DNA from: a virus
IMG/VR virus record: IMGVR_UViG_3300046535_000965
Span: 1 to 55,087 of that record
Length of the DNA stretch: 55,087 nt
Strand: one strand, 5' to 3'
Both the position numbers and the translations under genes were made by a program. Below, piece by piece: positions 7,374 to 14,582 of this stretch (the first letter of the stretch is position 1; every line of letters starts with the position of its first letter). Below the pieces are notes generated by a model that ran no database searches, was not told the origin of the DNA, and was given only the letters and a program-made list of their open reading frames with translations.

Positions 7374-7688
7374 TCAATGTTCCTCTGCGGCAATGTTCTT
7401 CTGAAATTCAATAAAGGCTTCCGACAGGCCCTCGCGAATATCTTCTATGTACTGATCCATAAATTCAGCTGCTTTGAAATTGTTGTCCAGGGAATCCATA
7501 ACCGCCGCATGAGCTGCAACCGTCTGAACGGTCAAGGCCGAAAGGGAAACCAATTTTATTCCTTGAAACCTCATTTGGTGTAACCCTGTGTTTTTTTGAA
7601 ATTGGTCACAAATCCGGTTTATGGAAGCATCCAATCGTTCGCTAAACTTTTCATCTTCGGTTGCCTGTTTTTCACGTTCCTGATTCAT
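7374..7688 (-). CDS. Hypothetical helical protein
   Basis: 104 residues, charged N-terminus (MNQEREKQATEDEKFSERL) and a helical C-terminal half. Starts at an ATGA overlap with the loader-like gene. Not recognised. Confidence 0.6.
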   Translation of the reverse strand: MNQEREKQATEDEKFSERLDASINRICDQFQKNTGLHQMRFQGIKLVSLSALTVQTVAAHAAVMDSLDNNFKAAEFMDQYIEDIREGLSEAFIEFQKNIAAEEH

Positions 7689-8257
7689 AATTCCTCCTTA
7701 GGCGGTTCAATGGCCTTCTTCTCGGCCAGGGTTTTGACAATGTCCAGAACGCGCGAAGCCTTCGCTTCGGGCAATCCGATTGGCTGATCGTGGATTCCGG
7801 CGGCTGCCAGGTTCTGAGTTGACTCACACAGGTCGCGTATCTGCGCCTGGAGCATTGTTGGCGGGGTAAGGCCGAATCCGTTGCCCGTGGTTTCACACAG
7901 CACCAGCCAGCCACCATGACGCTGAACCGCCATCCAACCAAGCTCGCCGATGTATTCCTTGGCTGCCGATCCATTCGGAGCACCGAACTTGGACAGAGCC
8001 GCAATCACTCGGCTGGCTGCCTCACGCGCCAAATCCTTCTGATCCGGTTTCTGCGGCAGGTAATCCTTCAAAATCGAGTGGGGCGGGATGGGGAATCGGG
8101 TGTTCTTGATGTCGCGCATATAGTCCTGGCCGGCACGCATGACCACAGTCTCTGGGAACTGCTGAAGGACGTTCACATACATTTCGAGTTGGCGTTTTTC
8201 CAGCTCGTAATTGTAGAACCGCGCCATGTTCAGCAGCATTTTTTCAATAGGAATCAT
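7685..8257 (-). CDS. Putative helicase loader / replisome accessory protein
   Basis: 190 residues. Residues about 1-75 (NMARFYNYELEKRQLEMYV, FPETVVMRAGQDYMRD, FPIPPHSILKDYLPQ) match the helical pattern of G39P-like or P-like helicase loaders. The middle segment YIGELGWMAVQRHGGW suits a compact DNA- or protein-binding part. Directly after the initiator-like gene and coupled to it by ATGA, as loader genes often are. It likely delivers a replicative helicase, which is not visible in this window, to the origin. Confidence 0.55.
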   Translation of the reverse strand: MIPIEKMLLNMARFYNYELEKRQLEMYVNVLQQFPETVVMRAGQDYMRDIKNTRFPIPPHSILKDYLPQKPDQKDLAREAASRVIAALSKFGAPNGSAAKEYIGELGWMAVQRHGGWLVLCETTGNGFGLTPPTMLQAQIRDLCESTQNLAAAGIHDQPIGLPEAKASRVLDIVKTLAEKKAIEPPKEEL

Positions 8258-9024
8258 CGTGGACCTCGTTCAATTAAATCCTGTTCAAGTCGATCAAGGG
8301 CGTCATAGGTTCTTGTCGCCCTTGTTGAAGCCGCGCCTTTGTGGTTGTCGTATTTGCCATCATTGACCTTGGCCCAAGTCTCCGGCTTCAACAGAAAGTC
8401 GAAATCAGCGCGCCAACCACGGTCATTGTTTCCGGTGCAGAAAGCACTTTCAGCTAAACGCTTCACCGTTGCCTGCCAGACCTCAGGTTCCTGTTCCTTC
8501 CAGCGCGCCTTGGCCCGTTCCAGACGTTTACCGGTACATGAAACAGCGGCTGGCAATTTGCCTCTGTTTTGGTTCCAGACTAATAACAAAGGATGCGGAG
8601 CGGCGGGGGCGGGGTCCAACGGAAGTTGGGCCTGAGCCCCGTTAGGGGCGATATCCTTTTTATGTGATGCCTTGTTAAGTAATGCATTGCCTTGCCTTGT
8701 AATGCATCTAAAGGGCTCAATTTTTTCGACTGTAAGTAACCGTAATTGCTCAAGCCGATTGAGTGCGCTTCGTGTTCGCAACGTGTTCGCACCGACTTGG
8801 CTTCGTAGTTGCTTTGATGTTGCTACCACTGTTGCTGAGGTCTCGTCCCCACACCGCAACAGTATTGCTATGTACAATAAACGGTCTTGCAACGTGGCTG
8901 CTGATATCTTTGGGTCATCGAAAAACCGGGTCGACAAAAATATATATTGGTGCCCGCGTTTTTTCTTGCCGTTGTGTTTGTCCCAGTTCAGGACCTTGAT
9001 CGTGTAAACTTCTTCCTTCGCCAA
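8254..9024 (-). CDS. Phage replication protein (winged-helix, DnaD/O-like)
   Basis: About 256 residues from a TTG with GGGGGG eight bases upstream; a second in-frame TTG at 9057 falls inside the terminator T-run and is less likely. The N-terminus (KVLNWDKHNG, YIFLSTRFFDDP) and the winged-helix-like region around residues 60-95 (TSKQLRSQVGANTLRTRSAL) fit phage replisome organisers. The C-terminal AFCTGNNDRGWRADFDFLLK block is the well-known C-terminal motif of phage replication initiator proteins. The neighbouring loader gene supports the role. Confidence 0.75.
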   Translation of the reverse strand: MAKEEVYTIKVLNWDKHNGKKKRGHQYIFLSTRFFDDPKISAATLQDRLLYIAILLRCGDETSATVVATSKQLRSQVGANTLRTRSALNRLEQLRLLTVEKIEPFRCITRQGNALLNKASHKKDIAPNGAQAQLPLDPAPAAPHPLLLVWNQNRGKLPAAVSCTGKRLERAKARWKEQEPEVWQATVKRLAESAFCTGNNDRGWRADFDFLLKPETWAKVNDGKYDNHKGAASTRATRTYDALDRLEQDLIERGPR

Positions 9025-9055
9025 AGATGACCCCCCATCAGTGATGCTAAAAGAC

Positions 9056-9102
9056 AAAAAAAAACGCGACCCCCTACTCAGATCCGAAGATCAGGGCCGC
9101 GC
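9056..9102 (-). terminator. Strong Rho-independent terminator with UUCG loop
   Basis: On the minus strand a GC-rich stem (GCGCGGCCC against GGGGGTCGCG, with an inner GATC/GATC pair) closes on a TTCG tetraloop and runs straight into nine Ts. It ends about 32 bases before the replication gene start, downstream of the glycosyltransferase gene. Its 3' inner arm can alternatively pair with an upstream segment (see the attenuator finding). Confidence 0.85.
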
Positions 9103-9244
9103 CTCAAACAACCGTTTGAATTTCCTTATAGCTATAAGGATCTGAGTTAGTGATTGCAACGCTGCCGCGAGATTCACAATCAGAAAAGTGAAAATGCTGC
9201 GCGTCTTACGCTGCCTCGCAGCGGTTTTACGTGGTTCCGAGTGG
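9103..9244. promoter_or_regulatory. Intergenic leader with 18-bp palindrome and possible antiterminator arm
   Basis: No gene. It holds the perfect palindrome TCCTTATAGCTATAAGGA at 9123-9140. GGATCTGAGT at 9138-9147 is the inverted complement of ACTCAGATCC at 9076-9085, within the terminator. The palindrome looks like a dimer operator; the complementary arms look like an attenuator. No clear -10/-35 pair was found. Confidence 0.5.
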
Positions 9245-9991
9245 TTAGGTTTTTAAGGCGCGCCATTTAATTTTGACGTCGGGGCGCCCGTCCTTCTTGA
9301 CGTGATGCTCGCATATGCCTGGCCACAGTTCGACCATCCGCTTTGACCAATGATTTTCCAGACCGGCTTTATACGCATCGTGAAGGCCGCCCTTGTTGCT
9401 CCCATTCTTGGGTGCGGAAAATGCGAACCGGCTCGCCCTGGCTGATTGTAGGCCCAACTGAAGGGCTTGCAGAACAAAGTCGCGATCCTCTTTGCAATTC
9501 TCCCGGTAGTTGATGGCCATGGTCCGGGGCACATTGATCAGGACCGCCACATCGCAATAACTGTTCATGGCATAATCCTTCTTCGAGGCCCAGGCATATT
9601 GGCCGTATTCAAGCGCGCCGATCCCAAGGTTGGGCAGGACGGTGAGGGCATCTTCGGCCCCTTTCAATACCACCGAGAAGGGCGCCCTGACGCATTTGTT
9701 CTCCTTCACCAGGAACATGCCGCTGACGTCGTCATCCATCATCCAGAACCAATGGAATTGACGTGCGCGGGCATATTGTAGACACGCGCGCCGGGCAAAG
9801 GTGATGCCTTTGTCGTTTTCAGTAAGGCCGATAAGGCGCTCTTGGAACTGGGTTTCTGGATAGGCAGCGGCATAGGTGGACATTTCTTGCGGCTCAACAA
9901 ACAAATAATGTTCAATTCGTTCATTGATCAGAGCCGTGATGGCTTTGCTTTGGCCCGCGCGCCCCTTGGTGGCGATCAAAACTGGATACAT
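9245..9991 (-). CDS. TET-associated DNA-base glycosyltransferase (TAGT-like)
   Basis: 248 residues from the ATG three bases after the dioxygenase stop, behind GGGAGAA. GT-A-like: it opens with PVLIATKGRAGQSKAI and has WMMDDDVSGMF at about 84-93, a DxD-type metal/nucleotide-sugar motif. EDRDFVLQAL and HDAYKAGLENHW follow towards the C-terminus. This layout matches the family found next to phage TET/JBP dioxygenases and believed to add a sugar to the hydroxymethylated base in DNA. The adjacent dioxygenase makes the call strong; the sugar and the base are not known. Confidence 0.8.
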   Translation of the reverse strand: MYPVLIATKGRAGQSKAITALINERIEHYLFVEPQEMSTYAAAYPETQFQERLIGLTENDKGITFARRACLQYARARQFHWFWMMDDDVSGMFLVKENKCVRAPFSVVLKGAEDALTVLPNLGIGALEYGQYAWASKKDYAMNSYCDVAVLINVPRTMAINYRENCKEDRDFVLQALQLGLQSARASRFAFSAPKNGSNKGGLHDAYKAGLENHWSKRMVELWPGICEHHVKKDGRPDVKIKWRALKT

Positions 9992-9993
9992 GG

Positions 9994-10869
9994 TTATTCT
10001 CCCGGGAAGAGCGAGTCCCCCTGCTTGCGGTTTTTGGCATAACTTAGCTCGGCTTCGGGGCTGGAACAAAGAGGCATCTTCTCGCGCATGTAGTAAACTA
10101 TGGAACAACGCTGCGCACCTGCGGTTAAAGCACAAATTTGTGTGTTTCCATGGAATTCGTGCGGGTCGAATAATATTAGGTCGCCCGTGTCCAATCCGGC
10201 CGCAACTCTGAAGTCCGGCAAAACCAAATTACCGCCCAGGTATTTGCCATCGCGGATGACCGTCATTGCGCTGAAGCCCTCCGGTAAGTCACCGGCATCT
10301 TTGTGGCAGCTCGTCCTGAAATTCTTGTTCACGGTGAGCGTGCTGAAGACGCTCTTCCCGATCAGCCAGGCTGGGTTAACGGTGTCGGCGATTGCTCTTT
10401 GGGCCGCCCAGCGCTCTGGGACATGCTCCTTGAAGTGCGCGTCCACCAATTCAACCAAAGGCAGCAGCCCATTGAAGAGCTCCGGGTGTTCAGCATTCCA
10501 TGAACAGGCATGGCAATATGGCATCCGTATGGTGCGTTCGAAAAATCCAATGATGCCGCTGCTGACTTCCCAGCCTTTCGGGGAACGGAGCACCTTACTT
10601 TTCGTGCCGTCTTCCTTGGTGCGGTACTCGCTCTTGATCCCGGTGGCAGAGCCGCGGTTCTCAGTTTTGGCATTGTAGTTTTTCAGTATGGACCAGGCTT
10701 GCAGGTTGAGGTCGAGAGGGATGGCGCCCTTGAGCAGCACCATGAGCGGTGAACCATCGGGCTTATAAACCGTGGCGTTCTCATTGAGCAAGGTGTCGTA
10801 GTCCTTCTCGTCAACAAAGCGCCGGGTCCAATCGCGCTCAGTCCTAGTGGTGAGATGTAAGTGCTGCAC
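9994..10869 (-). CDS. TET/JBP-family 2-oxoglutarate/Fe(II) dioxygenase acting on DNA bases
   Basis: 291 residues, GTG start behind GGGA, overlapping the ParB-like gene by 26 bases. The iron site is visible as H189-x-D191 (SCHKDAGDLPEG) and a distal His at 240 (DPHEFHGNT); R254 (AQRCSIVYYMRE) is placed to bind 2-oxoglutarate. GFFERTIRMPYC and LGGNLVLPDF are further family-type segments. TET/JBP enzymes hydroxylate the methyl of 5-methylcytosine or thymine in DNA. No methyltransferase gene is present in the window, so which base is oxidised is unresolved. It lies in one operon with a ParB-like protein and a glycosyltransferase. Confidence 0.88.
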   Translation of the reverse strand: MQHLHLTTRTERDWTRRFVDEKDYDTLLNENATVYKPDGSPLMVLLKGAIPLDLNLQAWSILKNYNAKTENRGSATGIKSEYRTKEDGTKSKVLRSPKGWEVSSGIIGFFERTIRMPYCHACSWNAEHPELFNGLLPLVELVDAHFKEHVPERWAAQRAIADTVNPAWLIGKSVFSTLTVNKNFRTSCHKDAGDLPEGFSAMTVIRDGKYLGGNLVLPDFRVAAGLDTGDLILFDPHEFHGNTQICALTAGAQRCSIVYYMREKMPLCSSPEAELSYAKNRKQGDSLFPGE

Positions 10870-11518
10870 GCATTCCCATGAGTACCGTGTCAGTTATATT
10901 TTCGGTCTTGTAAATCGAAGTCAGGTGATTTACCAGGTTCAAGAATTCCTCGTGCGACTTGGCATCGAAGAACAATTGGACCTGGCGAACGCCTTCGCTG
11001 CCGCTTGGTAAAACGCCAACTTGTGGAGGGGCGGTTGGCAGGTTCTCAGGGTTGATCTGGAACATGGCCCCGAACTTCTCCATGTTGATGTCCTGAAATT
11101 TGAATGTTGAAACGATGTTGTCCAACGGGATGTCGTTGACCTTGCAGAAATCGAAAAGGCTTTTCTCTGTCATGATGCCGTACTGTGAAGTGCCGGCCAG
11201 GACTTTGCGCTTGGCTGTGGCGAAGTCATCGGCATCCACAATGCTTACCGGGATCTCGGGAATAATGAAGTTCTCGGTTTCTTCCATCATCTTCAGGGCG
11301 GTGAGCCGCTGGTGCCCATCAATGATGTAGTTGTGGCCCTCGTGCTGCCAGATGTGCATGGTGAAACTGAACCCCAGATCAATCAGGCCCTTGCGCAGGG
11401 ACTCATATTCGGCCCGCTCAAGGCGCTTGAGATCCCCTTGGAAAGGCTCCAGTTTTGCCAATGGAACGGTCATTGCCCCGCGCACCGCAATCTTGATCGC
11501 CTGCCTAATTCCTTCCAT
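10844..11518 (-). CDS. ParB/sulfiredoxin-fold protein, modified-DNA operon partner
   Basis: 224 residues from the ATG behind GGGGG. A longer start at 11551 is unlikely because it sits inside the -10 of a good promoter. Residues about 17-75 form a ParB-like domain, with PLAKLEPFQGDLKR at the start and the signature IIDGHQRLTAL at about 65-75. The C-terminal half has FDFCKVNDIPLDNIV and a helical tail. ParB-like domains of this type recur next to phage base-modification genes and may act as nuclease, nucleotidase or DNA-binding partner. First gene of the operon. Confidence 0.8.
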   Translation of the reverse strand: MEGIRQAIKIAVRGAMTVPLAKLEPFQGDLKRLERAEYESLRKGLIDLGFSFTMHIWQHEGHNYIIDGHQRLTALKMMEETENFIIPEIPVSIVDADDFATAKRKVLAGTSQYGIMTEKSLFDFCKVNDIPLDNIVSTFKFQDINMEKFGAMFQINPENLPTAPPQVGVLPSGSEGVRQVQLFFDAKSHEEFLNLVNHLTSIYKTENITDTVLMGMRAALTSHH

Positions 11519-11546
11519 CGAGCCCCCAGTTTTTCGTTTCAAACCG

Positions 11547-11574
11547 ATCATATCGAAAAGGCTCGGCCTTGCAA
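11547..11574 (-). promoter_or_regulatory. Sigma70-type promoter for the ParB-TET-glycosyltransferase operon
   Basis: On the minus strand TTGCAA (11574-11569), a 16-base spacer, then TATGAT (11552-11547). The -10 matches 5 of 6 and the -35 4 of 6 consensus bases. Transcription would start about 20 bases before the ATG at 11518. Confidence 0.6.
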
Positions 11575-11695
11575 CCCCTCGTTAAGTTCGGGTAATTTGA
11601 GCCAAAAATACATGTAAATTCGCATTGGTTTAGCATTTCTTTTCTGCATGTTTAGAGGCATAATTAAAGTAGATTCAATAACTTAGGAGGAAACG
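11575..11695. promoter_or_regulatory. Divergent control region
   Basis: Separates the leftward early block from the rightward small-gene block. AT-rich. For the plus strand the best I see is CATAAT at 11659-11664 with a poor -35, followed by TTAGGAGGAAACG before the first ATG. No clear inverted repeat that would mark a repressor site. Confidence 0.4.
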
Positions 11696-11887
11696 ATGCT
11701 GTATAGAATCAAAGCCTTTTCTGGAAAAGGGTTAATTCACGGCTCGAGAACGATGCACCATTTGAACTCAAATGGGCCGTCCATTTGCGGCAAATATCCA
11801 GCGGGCGGTTGGGTTCAGGCTAATCGCATAGACGTCACCTGCCCGGCATGTTTACAAAAAATCAATAAAGATAAAGGCGCAAAATAA
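11696..11887 (+). CDS. Small protein with CPAC motif
   Basis: 63 residues behind a consensus TTAGGAGG. HHLNSNGPSICGKYPAGG and VTCPACLQKINK suggest a small Cys/His metal-binding protein, of the 'hl......iCg......vtCp.Clk' type common among phage proteins. First gene of the rightward block. Function unknown. Confidence 0.65.
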   Translation: MLYRIKAFSGKGLIHGSRTMHHLNSNGPSICGKYPAGGWVQANRIDVTCPACLQKINKDKGAK

Positions 11888-11888
11888 A

Positions 11889-12179
11889 ATGAGCCCGCGC
11901 ATCCAGGCATTCCGCGATCTCGAAAACCACCCAATATTTCGCGGAGCCATGAACCGTATGACTGCCCCCGAGCGCGCCTGGTGCGAGGAGTTCATCACCA
12001 AGCACGACCACCTAAATTATACGGCCTTCAGCGGGGAACTCCACCAATGGCATGTGGACACCCCGGCCCACCTGAAGCCGAAGAAGTTGAACACGATGTA
12101 CTCGTTGGTGATGGCAGCCAACGTGATTCCACCTGACTTCAAAACGCAACGTAAACTTTCCCAAGGAGGGAACAAATGA
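11889..12179 (+). CDS. Hypothetical protein
   Basis: 96 residues, starting two bases after the previous stop. Helical, Trp/His-containing (APERAWCEEFITKHDHL). Not recognised; no motif. Confidence 0.6.
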   Translation: MSPRIQAFRDLENHPIFRGAMNRMTAPERAWCEEFITKHDHLNYTAFSGELHQWHVDTPAHLKPKKLNTMYSLVMAANVIPPDFKTQRKLSQGGNK

Positions 12180-12670
12180 AGAACGTAATACTCGCTATTA
12201 TGGCGATTTCGATGATCGCTTGCGGTAAGGTTGGCCCGGCTGCATTGGTGGCCAATGACACCACGGGACCGACAGGACCCACCGGCCCACAGGGACCCAC
12301 GGGGCCAGCCGGCACTTCAGTCTCAAGTCAGAAGACCTGCATCTACTCAACAGGTGTTGGGGCTGCGAACCAAGTCTACAACTACCAGCGGACGAATTTC
12401 GCGGACGGCAGCCAGCTTATTTCCTGCAACTACAACCACACCATCTCCAACACCGAATTCGTTACGGCGGCGGGGGTTGTGGCAAACGGCGACGTCTGCG
12501 TTGTCGGCAATGAAATGGAATCGGTTGTGGGTTTCCCGCAGATGTTGTTTGAACCCAACGGCACGGGCGGCTTCCAGGTTTACAGTTACCCGGCTGGTGT
12601 ACAAACCACGGTCACGGGCGCGATGACCTGCAATGACACCACGACGACTGCTGTTGGATATCTATTTTAA
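12176..12670 (+). CDS. Collagen-like lipoprotein
   Basis: 164 residues, ATGA overlap and AAGGAGG upstream. It begins with a lipoprotein signal (MKNVILAIMAISMIACGK, lipobox IAC), so the mature protein should be lipid-anchored. A short collagen-type tract (TGPTGPTGPQGPTGPAG, about residues 37-53) is followed by a beta-rich domain of about 110 residues with three Cys. Collagen-like lipoproteins with a globular head are frequent in Bdellovibrio-type genomes. A surface role in the infected cell, such as superinfection exclusion or masking, is speculation. Confidence 0.7.
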   Translation: MKNVILAIMAISMIACGKVGPAALVANDTTGPTGPTGPQGPTGPAGTSVSSQKTCIYSTGVGAANQVYNYQRTNFADGSQLISCNYNHTISNTEFVTAAGVVANGDVCVVGNEMESVVGFPQMLFEPNGTGGFQVYSYPAGVQTTVTGAMTCNDTTTTAVGYLF

Positions 12671-12698
12671 TCAAATCAATTTCCCTAAGGAGGAAACA

Positions 12699-13076
12699 AT
12701 GAGTCCAGAAAAACGAGGTACCAAAAAATACGACCGCCAAACCCGCAAGGCGATCCAGAAACGCATACGAGCCCTTTACGCCGAGGGTGTCACAGACCGT
12801 GGCGAACTCGCGGAGAGGCTTAACCAGGAGGGCTTCTTGGCCCCATCAGGGGGCCCCATGAACCGTTCAACAGTTCAGGGCCAATGCAACAACATGGGGG
12901 GCCGGTTCAAGGAGCGCAAAGGTTACCGCCGCAGTTCGAGCAATGGCGAGCAGCTTGAACTGAACCCCAAGGTTTCCGCCGATGACCAGGAGGCGCTCCA
13001 GGATTTGGTGCTGGCTTCAGGTATGGATGACGCACGCAAGGTCAAGCTGTTGAGGGTGCTGCGGGAGGCAAAGTGA
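12699..13076 (+). CDS. HTH-like protein resembling the recombinase linker domain
   Basis: 125 residues behind AAGGAGGAAAC. RALYAEGVTDRGELAERLNQ, then GFLAPSGGPMNRSTVQGQ, resembles the 'Recombinase' domain linker of serine recombinases (la..Ln..G..tp.g..wt..tV), without a catalytic resolvase domain. A small DNA-binding regulator is plausible. Confidence 0.55.
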   Translation: MSPEKRGTKKYDRQTRKAIQKRIRALYAEGVTDRGELAERLNQEGFLAPSGGPMNRSTVQGQCNNMGGRFKERKGYRRSSSNGEQLELNPKVSADDQEALQDLVLASGMDDARKVKLLRVLREAK

Positions 13077-13174
13077 AGAAACGGATGAGCAAGAAAAACG
13101 AGCTACTCATCGAGGGCGTGATCATAGTGTTCACGCTTGCGGTGCTGGCCCTGAAGATCGGGGGGGTGCTGTGA
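13073..13174 (+). CDS. Micro-ORF, membrane peptide of 33 residues
   Basis: GTG start overlapping the previous stop (GTGA) and TGA overlapping the next GTG. Basic N-terminus MKKRMSKKNE followed by one transmembrane helix (LLIEGVIIVFTLAVLALKI). Function unknown. Confidence 0.5.
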   Translation: MKKRMSKKNELLIEGVIIVFTLAVLALKIGGVL

Positions 13175-13416
13175 AAGGCGTATACACGCTCACCGAATTT
13201 AAGGAGGAGTTGCGGGCGCAGATATCAGAGTCAAAGGACACAATCCGCCGCCTCAGCAAAACCGAATTTGAAGGCGTGGGTGCTTCTGGGCACTACGGTA
13301 AGACCGGCAAATTCGATATGCTGAACGACCTTAGAGCGCACGTGAATATTTTGAAGGAAGTTTTAGTCCTGGTCGGTCGCGTGAATGCGCTCAAGCGGAA
13401 ACGGAGGGCCGCGTGA
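13171..13416 (+). CDS. Hypothetical helical protein
   Basis: 81 residues, GTG start in a GTGA overlap. Helical and charged, with SKDTIRRLSKTEFEGVG and a basic C-terminus (KRKRRAA). Not recognised. Confidence 0.55.
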   Translation: MKGVYTLTEFKEELRAQISESKDTIRRLSKTEFEGVGASGHYGKTGKFDMLNDLRAHVNILKEVLVLVGRVNALKRKRRAA

Positions 13417-13595
13417 ACAAATATTTCGTAACCATCTATCAGGACAACCCAGCCATAGGAGACAGAATTTGGGATAGGCTCGAATTCAACACCATCTCAG
13501 GCGCCCTGAAATGCGCCAAATCTTTTCTCATTTTGGAAGGCTGCGAGGTCCGCATGTTCAAGAGCAGGATTCCGAAACCAAGGAGGAAGAAATGA
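13413..13595 (+). CDS. Hypothetical small basic protein
   Basis: 60 residues, GTG start in a GTGA overlap. The beta-alpha pattern YFVTIYQDNPAIGDRIWDRL and a basic tail (RIPKPRRKK) are the only visible features. Confidence 0.55.
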   Translation: MNKYFVTIYQDNPAIGDRIWDRLEFNTISGALKCAKSFLILEGCEVRMFKSRIPKPRRKK

Positions 13596-13801
13596 GGGGT
13601 GACGCCTTTTCTAAATGGTTGCGGCGTCGAATTCACGAAACAAAACGCGGAGCAAAACACCAAGAAAAGTTGGACAGAATCGAAGGTGTGCCCGGCGGTT
13701 ACACGGATCATTATCAAAATTTTCAACGCCTTTGGGCGGCCCATAATGAACTCAGTGGCGTTCTTACAACTTATCTTCAATGGAAAGGATGGAAAAAATG
13801 A
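13592..13801 (+). CDS. Hypothetical protein
   Basis: 69 residues, ATG within an ATGA overlap and preceded by AAGGAGGAAG. Basic N-terminal half (KWLRRRIHETKRGAKHQEK), aromatic C-terminus. Not recognised. Confidence 0.5.
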   Translation: MRGDAFSKWLRRRIHETKRGAKHQEKLDRIEGVPGGYTDHYQNFQRLWAAHNELSGVLTTYLQWKGWKK

Positions 13802-13989
13802 GCGTACCAAAACAACGCCTTGATGAGTTGCTTCTGGCTGCCGAGATCGTAATCAAGGCCGCCGCCGTCAGCAACAAATTCACGGGCGTACTCTTGCACA
13901 AAGAGTTGTTCGACTCGATCAGGCTGCTGGAAATCCATGTGGACAACATTAGAAAGGAGCAAGCCGATGAGCGTAAGATTAAGCCCTAA
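13798..13989 (+). CDS. Hypothetical helical protein
   Basis: 63 residues, ATGA overlap. Two predicted helices (RLDELLLAAEIVIKAAAVS; ELFDSIRLLEIHVDNIRKEQ). Not recognised. Confidence 0.5.
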   Translation: MSVPKQRLDELLLAAEIVIKAAAVSNKFTGVLLHKELFDSIRLLEIHVDNIRKEQADERKIKP

Positions 13990-14395
13990 GCACGGCGTGA
14001 ACGCGAGCATTGTGATTTGCCCTTGCTGTGGAAAGGAAGACGGCCTGGCCTTGCTGGGCCGCTTACCTGACGACGCCGAGGCGCAGAAGCACATCTATGG
14101 GCGGGAACCTTGCGAAGCCTGTGGCGCCCAGTTCACGGAGTACAAGAAAATTGGCTTCGTGATATTCGTGATCAAGGACGAGTTCGACTCGATCCGCCGT
14201 GATAAGCCGAAGACCCCGCCATGGCCCTTCTTCTACAGCGCCCACGTTCTTAAACAAGAGGCCGCCGAGCGCATATTCAAGGACGTGAACTTCGATTTAG
14301 GTTTCGCGTTCATGCCTCTTGCCGTGGCGAAGCAGACAGGGTTAGTTAACGAAGATGGCACCGTCCCAGAAGGAGTACTCAATGGCAAAACTTGA
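13967..14395 (+). CDS. Zinc-motif protein
   Basis: 142 residues behind AAAGGAG, overlapping the previous gene by 23 bases. ICPCCGKEDGLALLGR and, about 28 residues later, PCEACGAQF form two CxxC(G) knuckles, as in a zinc ribbon. The C-terminal part ends KQTGLVNEDGTVPEGVLNGK. A treble-clef or ribbon protein of unknown role. Confidence 0.6.
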   Translation: MSVRLSPKHGVNASIVICPCCGKEDGLALLGRLPDDAEAQKHIYGREPCEACGAQFTEYKKIGFVIFVIKDEFDSIRRDKPKTPPWPFFYSAHVLKQEAAERIFKDVNFDLGFAFMPLAVAKQTGLVNEDGTVPEGVLNGKT

Positions 14396-14582
14396 AAAGT
14401 TCTTACCAGTCCACGAAGACACCAAAACCCTACAGGGACCGATCCCGGCCGCAATGTGGGACAAGCTCGACGCCTACCGCGAAGAGCACAACCTGACATG
14501 GCCCGTGTTGCTCACAGCAATGACGAGCATGGCATTGGCGGACGCGGAAGAAGCCAAGCGCCGCAGAAAAGCGAGCAGCTGA
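14382..14582 (+). CDS. Small helical protein, possibly RHH-like
   Basis: 66 residues behind AAGGAG. IPAAMWDKLDAYREEHNLTWPVLLTAM reads like the helix-turn-helix half of a ribbon-helix-helix DNA-binding protein ('p..l...l......tw..lv...i...l'). The preceding strand is less clear. A small repressor is possible. Confidence 0.5.
   Translation: MAKLEKFLPVHEDTKTLQGPIPAAMWDKLDAYREEHNLTWPVLLTAMTSMALADAEEAKRRRKASS

Noticed and set aside
9244-9256. Shared 13-mer GTTAGGTTTTTAA at 9244 and (inverse) near 49382
   Set aside because: Low-complexity T-rich word near gene ends; two copies alone are not convincing.
10844-11551. Longer start for the ParB-like gene at 11551
   Set aside because: This ATG lies inside the predicted -10 element; the ATG at 11518 has GGGGG upstream.
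12231-12626. 131-residue plus-strand ORF inside the collagen-like lipoprotein gene
   Set aside because: Shadow frame of a GC-rich repetitive region; Arg/Thr-rich nonsense composition and no ribosome site.
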